From: Ascaphus truei
Lineage: Eukaryota; Chordata; Amphibia; Anura; Ascaphidae
Direction: 5' to 3'
NCBI GenBank assembly: GCA_036426205.1
Contig: CM071569.1
Coordinates: 284,935,584-284,999,583, forward strand
Length of the DNA: 64,000 bases
Shown here: piece by piece, positions 31,589-42,933 of the stretch
Numbering within the stretch: the first letter of the stretch is position 1
Layout: each line of letters starts with the position of its first letter
Made by a program: the position numbers and the translations under genes
The notes under the pieces: generated by a model
What the model saw: the letters and a program-made list of their open reading frames with translations, nothing else
Database searches by the model: none
What the model was told of the DNA's origin: nothing

Positions 31589-33900
31589 CAGAGTCAATCA
31601 ACAGAGATCTGTGGAGTCCTTTCCTTTTCTTCGCCTAATCTTGGCCTCGAGCTGGCCCGGTGGGAGGGAAAGGGGAAGGGGAGAGAGAGGGAACACCTGC
31701 TGGGACAGTATCACAGGGTTGGGTGAAGAAAAAGTAGACCTTAGCAAGGTCTTGAGAGATCAAGTCCGGTCTAACTAGTGGCCGGCTTTTAGGGCTTAAG
31801 GCCCTTGGGGGGTGGGTCCGGTGACGTAGCCGGCAGGCACGGGGGAGGTAGAGACCCTCTGATCTCTCCAATTTCCCGACATTTTCCTATGGTTCCAATC
31901 GAGTTAAGAGTATATAGTGGAGGGAGGGTGGGTAGAGTAGGGGTGGTTGGAGGGGTGGGAGAGGGAGGATGGGGTATGGTGTGGAACCAGATATTTAGTC
32001 TTGCCTAACCAGAGCCTCTTTGTCATATAGCATCATTATCCTAGTGGTGACCCCTGATCTCAGAGGCATGGGGCAGTATTCCATGAGGGATAGAATGGGA
32101 GAGGGGAGCAGGGGGGGGAGGGGGGAAGGATAAGAGGGAGGAGGTGGTGGAGGAAAGGGTGGGTGGGGAGTGGCATCGTTGGGTGGTGGGGGTCAGTGAT
32201 TCAATCTCGTTACCATACATTTACCTTTTCACTGACTCTAGGTAACGCACAATATGGGTGAACGGTACTCGATCAAGTAAGCCTGTCTTTTGCCTTCTCT
32301 GAGGGACCCGCATTTTGCCCCTACTTCTCCTTTTAGCTAAGACATTATATACCTTACAGACAGTTTAACCCACGTTTAGATTCATAAACAGAGAGGGACG
32401 GGGGGGGGGGGGTTGGGGGGGAGAAATATACAGCTTGACATCATTATTTCTGTGTAACATAAAACCTTATGCATTCGCCAATGACCTGTCTCATTGGGTA
32501 ACACTTCAAGTGGGGAGCACTTTTTCCATTTGAGTGTAATAAACGCCATGGTTGAACCTTGAGGTTATCAAGAATGGGGGAGGGTGGAGGCCAGGGGAGT
32601 TGGGAAGGCCGGGGGAGAGGGGGGGAGGTGGGGGAGAAGAAGGGGGGAGGCAGGAGGGGCGGACGGAAACCGTGCACCTAGGCACGAGACAGCGAAGTTA
32701 GCTTGGTGTGTTGGGTGCTTATCAATAAGTGCCATTAGTTTTGGTTGTTTAAAAACGAAGGGCAACCAAGGTGAGTGGGAACTAAACTAGAGATCTGTTG
32801 CCGGAAATGGGCGTAGTTGGGAATAAGAGGACCGACTACCGTGCGGGGTCCGGAACTTGTTTCTTCTCTTTTCCGTATTCACTCCTTTTTGTATCTTTCC
32901 TGTTTTCAAGATTGGGGAGAGGGTGAGGGCGCCGGGGATCAAACCACATTATTACGCCTAGACAATCTATCATTAAGAGCATCCTTATGAGTGTTTCAAA
33001 ACTGAACATTGCTGATCTCCACCTGTTTTCCTTCCTCATGGGATCCCAATAACTCAAATCATTTTCTACTGATCTGTGGGGAAAGAGGGGGGGGAAAGAG
33101 GACATATAATCGGGGGGGGAGGGGGGGATGGGAGAGTCTCTACACCAGGGGGGGGGGAGGGAGGATAGTCCCTACTAATTAATTGATGTATTAAGATTCA
33201 CTAACAAAAAAAACCTATCTCTATAATCAGTAATACCCTAAACTCTGTCCCACATTCTCTAACATAATAAACACCTTCTTAACTCTCCATTACAGACCCT
33301 TTGGAGTGATTGTCTCATCAGGAGTCCTGGGGGCTCAATGTTCGAGAAGACAAGCAGCGTCCTACAGGCTTCGGAGTCCTTTATTTTGGTATCTGAACTG
33401 AACTGGCCAAACGGGCCTCCGTTCTCCTGTCTCGACTGGAAATTCGTCTTCCCCAGTCCTGGGGTTGAGCAGCTTCCCCCTCTCCGACAAGGGAGGGCAA
33501 AACAAAACTGGGAAGGATAGTGGCCGGGTCCCGCGATAGGTCTCAGCTTTCTCCTGGATAGGTGCTTCTCCTACTCTCATCCTCGGGCTTGCGCAAGCTT
33601 CCGATGCAAACACGGTCAGATGGATGCTTCGGACAGCCCTTCGGGTAGGGGGTTTGCTTGCGGAGGGCCATGCAAGCGGCGTCTCTAATGGGGTGGTACG
33701 GTCCTTGATCTTGGCCGGGCCTACTTCCGAGGCTTACGTAGCTGCAAGTGGTGGTCCCCGGTCAGCGGACTCAGTCGGTAAGTGTAGGGGGGTGTTTTTT
33801 ACCTTCGTCTGCTTCTGGCCCGCCGACGCTCCGAGGCTCTTACGGGAGGGTCTTCATTGCTCTTGGCCCGTTGTGAGTCGCTGGGCCAGGACGGTGGGAG
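31589..33900 (-). other. G-rich tract, presumed L1 inter-ORF or unknown insert
   Basis: The plus strand is strongly purine-rich (GGGAGG, GGGGGGGG at many places between 31650 and 33160). No protein family is visible on either strand. It lies between L1 ORF1 and the LTR insertion. A separate inserted element is possible because the tract is long for an L1 spacer. Confidence 0.35.
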
Positions 33901-34794
33901 GGTCAGCCAAGGCCCCGTGCGAGCTGGGCCATTTCTTCAGGTTAGCGGATTGGTAAAGACCAACAATTTTCCTTTGTTGTTTATGATGAGCTTAAAAAGA
34001 ATCCCCACTTTGTATTTTATCCGGCTGTCCCGCAGTAGGAAAGTTAGTGGCTTCAGTTCCCTGCGCCGGTTAATGGTGGTTTTGACAGGTCGTTTGAACA
34101 CTTGGAGGGGTTCCTCTTGGAACTGGATCGGTCTTGCTCTCGGCAGGCCAGCGATTAGCTTTTCTTTAGTTGTGTAACTCTGCAAGGGACGATCACGTCC
34201 CTTTCTCCGGTTGGGGTCGTCAGACCTCGGTCCAGTGCACGGTGCTCTGTCCACCTCAAGCTCTCTCTCCTCCAGGTCCCCGCAGACCGATGTGAAGAAG
34301 TCTCTTAGGTATTCTTTGAGGTGACCAGACAACCGTTTCAGGGATACCGCGGATTCTGATGTTCTGCTGCCGCATTCCCGTTCTCCCTGGCCCTCTAAGC
34401 CACTTTTTAGAGAATTTACTTCGACTGGTGATCTCCATCTGCTGTGCAGCTTGATGTTTGAGGCGCCTCCTCCAGCCTGTTCTCTAGTGCCGTGGTGCCT
34501 TTCCCGTGAGGCCTAGTATGTCCCTGTTTTGAGCTCGGCTACACTTCTCTCAGGTCAGCTTGCAGGGATCGGTAAAGTTTGCCGTGCAGCTCTTCTAGAT
34601 ATGCCTTGGTAATCCCCTCGTCCGAGGTTAAGGTTTCTTTGACCGATCTCGATCTGTTGTCGGTCCTCTTTGCGCGCGTGCGTCGGGCGGGGACGCCTCT
34701 GGTTTTTTGCTCCCGCAATCGGAGCTCTGTTTCGAAAGGAAAACAACTTGGTAACCCCCTGACCGGGCTGTTTTTTTTTTGATTTATTCGACAT
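33900..34794 (-). pseudogene. L1 ORF1 protein, decayed
   Basis: The minus-strand start at 34794 gives MSNKSKKKQPGQGVTKLF, a basic N-terminus as in L1 ORF1p. After frameshifts, 34438-34256 contains RQQNIRIRGIPE, the RNA-recognition-domain signature. 34332-33937 contains YTTKEKLIAGLPRARPIQFQ and LRDSRIKYKVGILFKL, which align with FKTKEVFNSATRN and LRDHNIKYRWIFPFGL of the plus-strand ORF1 at 55672. The coiled-coil section is mostly lost to frameshifts. ORF1p binds L1 RNA as a trimer; this copy cannot. Confidence 0.8.
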
Positions 34795-34938
34795 CTCTGG
34801 GTTTCAGGAGTTAGGTTGGGGTATTTGGGGGGGGGGCCGAAATATCGGGTGTAAAAGTGCCGATAATTGTGTTTATTCTGAGGGTCTCAGGAGCTCTCCT
34901 CTTACCCTTCCATACCGGATGACGTCATCGGCACGCCC

Positions 34939-34954
34939 CGGATCTGATGTTTTT
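34939..34954. repeat. Target-site duplication of nested L1, right
   Basis: An exact copy of 19787-19802, immediately after the L1 5' end. Confidence 0.85.
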
Positions 34955-36200
34955 AAACGGATCTGATAAAAACTGCGTTCTTTAGGTTACCCGCAGCTTC
35001 ATGTATCTGGCCCTAAGGTCACATTTTTTTTTTAAAAATGCTGCAAACACCTTACAACAACACACATGCGTCATAAACATGGACCTACGTTTTGATTTAA
35101 CTGCAGTTAGTTTAGTGATATTAGGCCCATCTTAGAACGTTAAACAGACGCGTTTAGTTTCTCTTCTGATTGCGCCTCTAAGCCTTGTCACAACACACAG
35201 AGAAGCACCAGGCATCAGCCTGTGATTTGTATCGAGCTCAGAGGATCTAGTCACTTTCGTTCCTTCTACGAAAATGTGTGTTATATTGTTACATCATTAC
35301 CACACATTTTAGGGTAGCTCTTCATGTTGCCAGTACAGCTAAACCCCGGTATACGCTGCTGTTACAATGCGAATCCCGCTTATAACCGATGCAAGCGGGG
35401 CTGCTCCCATTTTTTCGCATTTATGAATACTTTACAACACAATTATTGGCATTTTAAATACTTTATTGTACAATGCATACAATTGAACATTATTTCTAAC
35501 GCGATCCGCTTATAGCGCGATGTGATTGTTTGGACCCCAAGCACAGCGTTATAAGGGGGTTGAGCTGTATTATTCTGTAACGCACAGTAATGATGGCTGA
35601 CACTGTTACAGAAAGATTAACAAATGTTATATATGTCTTAAATGTAAAAACTGTTTGGAAAGATGGACCAATTGTTCGCTATGTGCTCCCTATGCGCTGT
35701 TAGTGTCTGACTTTCAATATCACACAATACAGGGCAACACTTTTCATCACACTGAGTCCTAAACAATAGCCGGTTATATTGACACAGTGTATCAATTAGC
35801 ATACTCTTGAATCAAGTGTATATCAACACATGGAAATAATACCATTTGATTACATGAAATCATAGATTATTTATACAGGATTTATCGATGATTTCCCTCG
35901 TGCCCCTGATTATAAATACATGTTGCAACACATTGAGGAAATAATGCGTAAGCCTCACCAGTTGAATTGTGTCAAATGTGTATAATCTTAACCGTTCCTA
36001 TAAATGATATGACCATGATGGCAACAGCAATGATCACATCTATGGATCGTTCTTCATGTACAACGTCTTGTGACCGGAGTTGTGCTTTAATGATAAAGCA
36101 CAAGTGAAATCTATAACTCTCCATTTAAAATCTTCCATTTCAAACCAGATATATTATTACAAGTATTCTACAGTATATTTTTTATCTCGCCTGTTATACT
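34955..36200. other. Noncoding except for one MITE
   Basis: AT-rich, with no supported frame. It contains the MITE at 35336-35567. A T run lies at 35026-35034. Confidence 0.4.
35336..35567. mobile_element. TA-flanked MITE, family B copy 1
   Basis: It starts CAGCTAAACCCCGGTATACG, ends CGTTATAAGGGGGTTGAGCTG and is flanked by TA. The interior has TTATAACCGATGCAAGCGGG and GCGATCCGCTTATAGCGCGA. It is the same family as 45928-46157. Tc1/mariner-type by TSD. Confidence 0.85.
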
Positions 36201-36600
36201 GAAATGCTTAACCCTACGCGTTTCGTATCAGTTGAGACTTCCTCGGGGGTAGGCTGAGATGAAAGGCGTAGGGTTAATGCTTGCATAACCATCTGAACAC
36301 CAGTCAGACGGCACCCAATACTATAGTGCCATAGAGTCTGACCAGAGCACAGCAAGACGTGCTATATATCGGCTGCAGGACTACCACAGCACAGCAGAAA
36401 TCTCCTGCATTCTATCGACGTCATCGTCAGGTGACAAGAGGGAGAGAAACAGCGCAAGGATTTGATTCTTGGACTCGGCCAGCTGATTCGTGGCGTCCCA
36501 GTGTGGAGGCAGAGCTGCCGTCATCCGCGGTCTCCATTGTGGCTGGGATTGTATTTGAAATGCTGTTAACTTCTGCTACATTGTAAGTAGCTTCTCACCA
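36200..36600 (-). repeat. Pseudo-LTR-like repeat
   Basis: Inverted blocks ATGCTTAACCCTACGCG and GGCGTAGGGTTAATGCTT surround motif 5. A CpG-bearing unique part follows. It has the architecture of hammerhead-bearing pseudo-LTR elements, but boundaries are not defined. Confidence 0.4.
36211..36248 (-). ncRNA. Hammerhead-ribozyme-like motif 5 (degenerate)
   Basis: On the minus strand: CCGAGGA in place of CTGATGA, weak helix II, GAA, palindromic ACGCGT, A at the cleavage position, then GGG. Probably dead. Confidence 0.35.
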
Positions 36601-36920
36601 TTGCGTGTGACAATACAATTTTACAGTACTTCACCATATTGACTTTGCTCTATCATTTCCAGGAATATTTTCATCAGGACTTTTCATATTGCGTGTCACA
36701 CTTTTTAAGTGTAACTGTTCCTATCCATTGAGACTCTTCAAGTTAACTTTGAGTTTCTATATTCATGATATAACAAATTCTAATTGCAAGAGTTTTACGA
36801 AGATACTCTCTAATTTGCTGCAACAGGCCTGGACTTTGCCCAGCCTAGAGAACAGAGGATACAACACAATGGACCACACTCATGCTGTACAAAAAGTGAT
36901 GTAACTACAATCTACCATTC

Positions 36921-37958
36921 AATTTAGGACTCGTAGATTACGAAAAGCATTTGATTCAGTCTACACCTGAACGATTTTAAATGCATTAAGAAGACAAAAT
37001 GTTGAAGAAGCATACATGGATATTATAAAGAACATTTCCGAGAATGCCATATGAACCATTAGATTACAGTACATGAAGATACACACAAGATGAGGAGCAT
37101 AAAGAGAGTGCGGCAGGGAGACACCATGTCCCCAAAGCTCTTCACAGCAACACTTGAAGATTGGTTGGAGACATTGAATTGGGAAGAAAAAAGAATCAAA
37201 GTCAATGGTGAATACTTGTGACACATACAATTTGCAGCAGACATTGTTATTTTTGCCACAATTCCAGAAGACCTCCAGCAACAAATAAGAGAACTCGTTG
37301 AAGAAAGTAAGAAGGTAAGAAGGTGGGCCTCCAAATAAATCTCAGCAAGACCAAAGTGATGTTCAACAAATGTGTAATCTCTTCAAAGATCGAAATAAAA
37401 GGAAAAGAACTAGAAGACGTCAAAGACTCTGTCTACCTTGGCCGGCAAGAATCAATGGATGGGAACTTTTTGAATGAAATCAATAGGAGAATGAAGATGG
37501 GATGGAGCGTATTTGGAAGATGCAAGACAATCTTTCAAGTGAGTCTTTGACTGGGTCTCAAGAAGAAAGTTTTCAATCAGTGTATTCTGTTTGTGCTCAT
37601 GTGTAGAAGTATGGAGAGAGATACTGTATGCTGGGTATTTCCTGAAGAGACAGGAAAAAGAATAAATGGGTTCAAAACCAAACAAAAGTCTGTGACATCA
37701 TCATAACAGTGAAGAAATTAAAATGGCAGTGGGCTGGACATATCTCACAAAGAAATGATCAACATTGGATAAGGAATGGTACTCAACTGGGTTCCAAGGG
37801 AAATTAAAATACCAAGACGACAACCAAAAGTAAGATGGGAGGATAAAATCCGAAAATGTATTGGAGCGACGTGGAGAAGAGAGGCTTGCAACCACAGTAC
37901 CTGGAAGAGCATTGGGGAGGCATTAATTCAGCAGTGATTGACAAGGGCTGAAGATGAT
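36921..37958 (+). pseudogene. RTE-clade LINE remnant
   Basis: Conceptual plus-strand translation gives DYEKAFDSV, VRQGDTMSPKLFTATLE, then (after a stop) HIQFAADIVIFATIPEDLQQ and VGLQINLSKTKVMFN (frame 37323-37550), with later pieces KVRWEDKIRKCIG..TWRR. VRQGD-x-SPKLF and the QPKVRWED-like tail are typical of RTE/BovB-type reverse transcriptases. The usual FADD-type box reads FAAD here. Several stops make it a fossil. No endonuclease domain is present, so it is 5'-truncated. It abuts the L2-type fragment at 37962. Confidence 0.8.
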
Positions 37959-37961
37959 ATA

Positions 37962-40235
37962 TATATTTATTTGTAAAGCACCAATGTGTTCGACAACATG
38001 GTACAGTAGGGGGTACAGTGTGACATCAATGAAATAAACAGAATCGAATACAAATAAGGACAGAGAAGCATAAGCAGATACAGAGGGTTAATGAGGTCCA
38101 TGCTCCTGAGAGCTGACACTAGAGGGAATAAGGGGCAATGTTGAAACAAAAAGGTCAAGTGGCTGCTCATTGTAGAATGGAGTGTGCCTCCGAGTGGAGT
38201 ATGTTCCAGCCGCACAGCTGATCCCATTAAGGTTTGGCGGGGAGGATGTTAGGGGGTGTTAACATGAAGTTTGTTCCATCCCAATATGGTTGGAGGGGGG
38301 ATGGTGGATATTATGGGTATGACAGATAACTCACTTTTTCAAGGAAGGAGTTTTTAAATGTTTGAGAGCTTGGGGACAGTCTGATGGGGTGTGGTAGGGA
38401 ATTCTAGAAAGAGGAGACAGTGCAGGGTGAGTCATGTAGGCGGGCGTGAGAGGAGGTCAAAAGGTAGGAGGAGAGGCAGGTGTCATGAGCAGAGGGGGGG
38501 TTGGGGGATATATTTGGGGATGAGTGCTGAGATTTCAGAGGGTGGGAGGTAGTTGTTCAGAACTTTGTAAGTCAGAACTAGGGGTTTCAATTTGATTCTG
38601 GATGATATGGGGAGCCATTATATGGATTTGTATAGAGCCGCATGAAATAAGTGGACCGGTGCGTGAGGTAGATGAGTCCACCAGCATTTTGGATGGATTG
38701 AAGTTGGGACAGGTGGATGAGTGGAATACCAACTACAGTAGGAGAAAGTTGCAGTAGTCAAAGCGGGACATGATAAGGGAGTGAATTAGGATTTTAGTTG
38801 TGTCATTTGTGGGAAAAGGGTGTATCCTAATATTACGGAAGTGGTGACGGCAGGATTTACTGAGAGCGTGAATTTGAGGAATGAAGGAGAGGGCAGCGGA
38901 ATGGTATAACTTGCCGCAACCAACTCGCCGCTGGCCATCTCTCCATCGCCAACTCTTCGCCTCTGGCAATCAGCTGCTGAGGGTAAGGTATGTTATTACG
39001 GGGTTAACTTTAGGGGTTTTAGGGTAAAGTGTAAGTTTTTTAGGGTAAGGTTAAAGGTTTATTGTAAGAAGTTAAAGTTATGGATTTTAGGGTAAGGGGT
39101 TAAGGTTTAGCTTTTTAGGTTAAGGGGTTAACGGGTTAGGGTACCGACTTAACGCTAGGGGGTTTTAAGGTAAGGGCTAGGGTTAGGGGGTTACCTTCAT
39201 GGTGACATGGCCGGCGACGAGCTGCCATTGTCGTTGGCAAGTTGGCTGTGTAGGACTGGCTGTGGCAAGTCCTCCTAGACCGAAGGGCAGAGTCTAAGGT
39301 GAGACTTAGGCAGCAGGGTTGGAGTGTTCATGAGATTGTGGTGTTATTGACAATGAGGGAGGATTTGGGTGTAGGGGTGACCATGGAAGAGGGAAAGATT
39401 ATTAATTCTGTTTTGGACATGTTAAGCTTCAGGTAATGGTGGGACATCCAGGGGGAGATTGCTGAGACAGTTAGTGACACGGGACAAGAGAGAGAGGGAG
39501 AGGTCAGGGGAGGAGAGGTAGATTCGGGTGTCATCAGCATAGAGATGATACTGAAAGCCAAAAGATTGTTTTAGTTTACCAAGAGAAGAGGTGCCGGGTG
39601 AGAAGAGCAGAGGACCAATGACAGAGCCTTCTGGAACCCCAACAAGAGGAGTGAAGAAGAGACACCAGAGAATGAAACACTGTAAGATCGGTTGGATAGG
39701 TACTGTATTACTTGAACAAGCAGAGGGCTTCATCACAGAGGCCAATGGAGTGTAGGGTGTGCAGGAGAAGGGGGTGATCGACAGTGTCAAAGGCAGCAGG
39801 GAGATCCAGGAGAATTGGAAAGGAGAAATTACCCTTAGACTTAGCAGTGAGTAGGTCGTTGGCCACTTTTGTTAGTGCTGTCTCGGTGGAGTGTAAAGGA
39901 CGGAAACCAAATTGCAAAGAGTCAAGCAGGGAGTTGGAGGAGAGAAAGTGAGTCAGGCGATTGTATAGAAGTCTCTCAAGCAGCTTGGAGGCAAAGGAGA
40001 GAAGACAGAGAGGGCGGTAGTTAGAGGGGGAGGCTGAGTCAAGAGCGGGTTTATTTAGAATGGGCGTGATGATGAGTGCAAGTTTGAAAGAAGATGGGAA
40101 TGTGCCAGAGATGAGAGTGAGGATAAAAAGGTGAGTTAGGCTGGGGCTTAGTGTGCCAGAGAGGGTGCAGAGGAGATCTCGGAATAGGATCAAGGGGGCA
40201 GGTTGTAGGGTGTGATGATGAGGAGCAGAGACCGC
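37962..40235 (-). pseudogene. L2-type LINE, RT to 3' end
   Basis: The minus strand, from 40235: [76 protein letters not shown] and [17 protein letters not shown] frame change then leads to [34 protein letters not shown] and [14 protein letters not shown], and on to ALSFIPQIHALSKSCRHHF and HSLIMSRFDYCNFLL. The order of RT motifs and the YADDT box are those of L2/CR1-group elements. The C-terminal part is interrupted by a foreign inverted-repeat segment (38918-39244). The 3' UTR runs to 37962 with AAAGCACCAATGTG. Frameshifts abound. Confidence 0.85.
38918..39244. mobile_element. Inverted-repeat insert with TTAGGG-rich middle
   Basis: The ends CCAACTCGCCGCTGGCCAT and the inverse of GGCGACGAGC..GGCAAGTTGG form imperfect terminal inverted repeats inside the L2-type LINE. 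The middle (39000-39200) is dominated by TTAGGGG, TTTTAGGG and GGTTAAGG words. No coding capacity. A clear TSD was not found. Confidence 0.55.
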
Positions 40236-40239
40236 CTCT

Positions 40240-40520
40240 TCAGTCAAACACACACACACATATATAATATGGAGAGAGCAGTTGGCACTCCAATAGAGCT
40301 TATCACTATGGTGGGTGCATGTCACATAGAAATGCAATAGATATACGATACCAGTGATGAGACCGGAAATCAAGAGACAGCCCTCCAAGTAAAGCTTCAA
40401 CAAAGTGTAATGAAAACGGGCACAGTACATCCGACGTTTCGGTCCTCACAGAGGGACCCTCTGTGTATGCACCCCGAACGTTCGTCTTATTATTATGGAC
40501 TTTTAATGTGGTCTTATTCA
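40240..40520 (-). repeat. Pseudo-LTR-like repeat
   Basis: A CA/TA microsatellite (40247-40268) borders a segment that ends in the CGACGTTTCGGTCCTC signature (plus strand). An open minus frame across it (part of 39708-40430) is chance extension of the LINE frame. Confidence 0.35.
40430..40470 (-). ncRNA. Hammerhead-ribozyme-like motif 6 (degenerate)
   Basis: On the minus strand helix II GGTCC/GGACC (loop CTCTGTGA), GAA, helix III ACGT and C are preserved, but the CTGATGA core is replaced by ACACAGAG-like sequence. Recognised only by comparison with the others. Confidence 0.3.
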
Positions 40521-41390
40521 TGGGCATTTGTTTTTACATTTTTATATCATTTTTAGTCTTCTTGTGGTATTCATTCTGCATTGTAATTCAGTCATTTTGG
40601 CGTTCACCAGTTTTTGCAAATTGGTGAGTCTAATACAAACTCAAAAAATAATATATTATCATTTTACGGGACCTTAAATAGTCCCTGCCAGTGTTGGTTA
40701 GCGCTTTCGTTATTTTTGTTATGTACAGTATATATATATGTTTGTGCACTGTATGTGTATGTGTGCACATTTAGGTGCAGTGTACAGTATATAATAAAAT
40801 AGCTTCGGAGGATGTATCTCTACACTCAGATTTACTGAAGGAACACGTGCAGTGCGCAGTTAAGTAGTATTGTGCTCAATGAGTTTGTGCAGTAGTCTTG
40901 TTCACTACTTTAACAGAGTTGCCTGTTGGCGTTGTACTGACGGGCAGTAGTTGAGGGCAGCTTGGGGTGGAAATGTAAGGAATGCACTATTACAAATATG
41001 AATTAATGAATGATAATCAGCCAAAAGACAATTACTCCTGTAGTAAGTTTTATATGTTAAGATGAGGATCAGTTTGCAGAAAGAAATACATTAATTAGCA
41101 TTTCAATGTCTTCCTAGGCAGCATAGGCTTGGTCTGACTACTGAAATAGTCGGACAATTTCATACTTTTAATCACCATTCAGCCGTCACGATATTTATTG
41201 AACGGACAAATTCAAGTGAAAAATGTCTAATTGCAACAACTTTAGAAAATGTTACATTGTGACCCGCAGAGAGGAGAGGGGCGTCGGTAATAACATGAAA
41301 AGGGGGGAGCGGGGAGGGGGGGGAGGGGGGAAGCCGTTAGTCCAAGGAAAGGGGGCGCGCTATTATAATCCAGGGAATTCAGTGATACTC
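40476..41390. other. No gene seen
   Basis: AT-rich sequence with a TATATATG/TGTG patch near 40728-40765 and a G-rich lead-in from 41270. Nothing identifiable. Confidence 0.4.
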
Positions 41391-41394
41391 TGGG

Positions 41395-42110
41395 AGGAGA
41401 AGATATGCAGTCATAATCCAGGGGAGAGGAGGGGGCAGTCATACTCCAGGGGAGAGGAGGGGGGGCAGTCATAATCCAGGGGGGAGGAGGGGGGGCAGTC
41501 ATAATCCAGGGGAGAGGAGGGGGGGCAGTCATAATCCAGGGGGAGGAGGGGGGCGTCTAATCCAGGGGGAGAGGAGGGGGGGCAAGTCATAACTCCAGGG
41601 GAGAGGAGGGGGGGCAGTCATATCCAGGGGAGAGGAGGGTGGGCAGTCATACCCAGGGGAGAGGAGGGGCAGTCATACTCCAGGAGAGAAGGGGGGGGCA
41701 GTCATACTCTCCAGGTGTGAGGATGGGGCCGTCATACTCCCCAGGGAGAGGAGGGGGGGCAGTCATACTCCAGGGGAGAGGAGGGGGGCAGTCATACTCC
41801 AGGGGAGAGGAGGGGGGGCAGTCATACTCCAGGGGAGAGGAGGGGGGCAGTCATACTCCAGGGGAGAGGAGGGGGGGGCAGTCATACTCCAGGGGAGAGG
41901 AGGGGGGGCAGTCATACTCCAGGGGAGAGGAGGGGGGCAGTCATGCTCCAGGGGAGAGGAGGGGTGGCAGTCATACTCCAGGGGAGAGAAGGAGGGGGGC
42001 AGTCATACTCCAGGGGAGAGAAGGAGGGGCAGTCATACTCCACGGGAGAGGATGGGTGCAGTGGTACACCAGGGGAGAGGAGAGGTGTAGTAGTACTCCA
42101 GGGGATCTTA
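41395..42110. repeat. G-rich minisatellite, 29-31 bp, about 24 copies
   Basis: The unit joins GCAGTCATACTCCAGGGGAG with AGGAGGGGG. Length variation is mostly in the G run. An older left part reads ATAATCCAGG where the right part reads ATACTCCAGG. All G runs lie on the plus strand. The frames through it (for example 41639-42166) are repeat-derived peptides. Confidence 0.95.
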
Positions 42111-42544
42111 GAGTAAATATATACTCCTGGAAGAGTACCAAAATGTTGTGCTTTCCTTTATTCTGAAGCGGTTGTATCTATAGCGGATACATACTGTCAG
42201 AGTATTACTGAGCGGCAGGACACGCGCCTCCTTCCTTGTGAATGATATTTTAGGGTGTATAGATGGGATGCAGGAGGAGTAACACTTCCCCCCACTCAGT
42301 GATGCGCAGCAACTTCTAAGAGCATCAAGTACCTGTGAAAGCGCACCTCAGCCAGGAGGTACTGATACCTGGGTAATGAAAATGTCCGCACATTGTTTTA
42401 TTGACTTTTTGTATGGCCGCCTTTTATTGCCCAACTCTACGTGAACACAAGATGTCCCCACATATCTACATCTCTACTGCAACGGCGGGATGTTACCGCA
42501 AGTAAGATGGGGCAAAATATCCTATCTTGTGAATGTTTTGGACT

Positions 42545-42705
42545 TTCACATACATGTGGCATGACATACATGTGGCATGACATACACGGGGCATTACATA
42601 CACGGGGCATGACATACACGGGGCATCACATACACGGGGCATCACATACACGTGGGGAAGCCGCGATCTGGCCCTGGGGAAGCCGCGATCTGGCCCTGGT
42701 CCGGC
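42545..42705. repeat. 16-bp and 22-bp tandem repeats
   Basis: About seven copies of a 16-bp unit like GACATACACGGGGCAT are followed directly by two 22-bp copies containing GGAAGCCGCGATCTGG. The second motif resembles GGAAGCCGCGATCTCG variants in the satellite at 8950-9560. Confidence 0.9.
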
Positions 42706-42758
42706 TGCAGTTTCCTTGAGGCAAATTGTTAAATGAATGTGGCCCCATCTGTATAGAG

Positions 42759-42925
42759 CAGAGGTGCCCAAGTCCCGTCCACCACTAACAGTGCAAGTTT
42801 AAGGCTACCCTCTCATTAGCACAGGTTGCCCAATCATTTTGACTGAACCACCGTGTGGTCGAGCAGAGGTATACGTAAAACCTGCACGGTTAGTGGCCCC
42901 TGAGGACTGGAGTTGGAAACCTTTG
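42759..42925. mobile_element. hAT-like palindromic MITE, short diverged copy
   Basis: Ends CAGAGGTGCCCAAG and TTGGAAACCTTTG are flanked by gtatagag / ctatagag, a 7-of-8 match. This gives the 8-bp TSD of hAT for this MITE family. Inner blocks (AGGACTGGAGTTGG, AGCACAGGTTGCCCAATCA) are diverged from other copies. Confidence 0.7.
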
Positions 42926-42933
42926 CTATAGAG

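Larger units (their letters stand above)
19803..34938 (-). mobile_element. Full-length L1, opened by two nested insertions
   Basis: Read on the minus strand: a short 5' UTR from 34938, ORF1 (34794 to about 33900), a long C/T-rich inter-ORF stretch, ORF2 (25901 to about 20090) and a C-rich 3' UTR ending at a T run (A tail) at 19803. The exact 16-bp TSD on both sides ties the ends together. Within it lie an inverted-repeat element (22694-24696) and an LTR element (25986-31588). Removing them leaves about 7.5 kb, somewhat long for an L1, so a further unrecognised insertion in 31590-33350 is possible. Many frameshifts make it inactive. Confidence 0.85.

Noticed and set aside
33338..34177. Plus-strand frames of 60-110 codons
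   Set aside because: They are antisense shadows of L1 ORF1 and its spacer.
39000..39200. Interstitial telomere array
   Set aside because: No run of consecutive exact TTAGGG units; the words are spaced irregularly.
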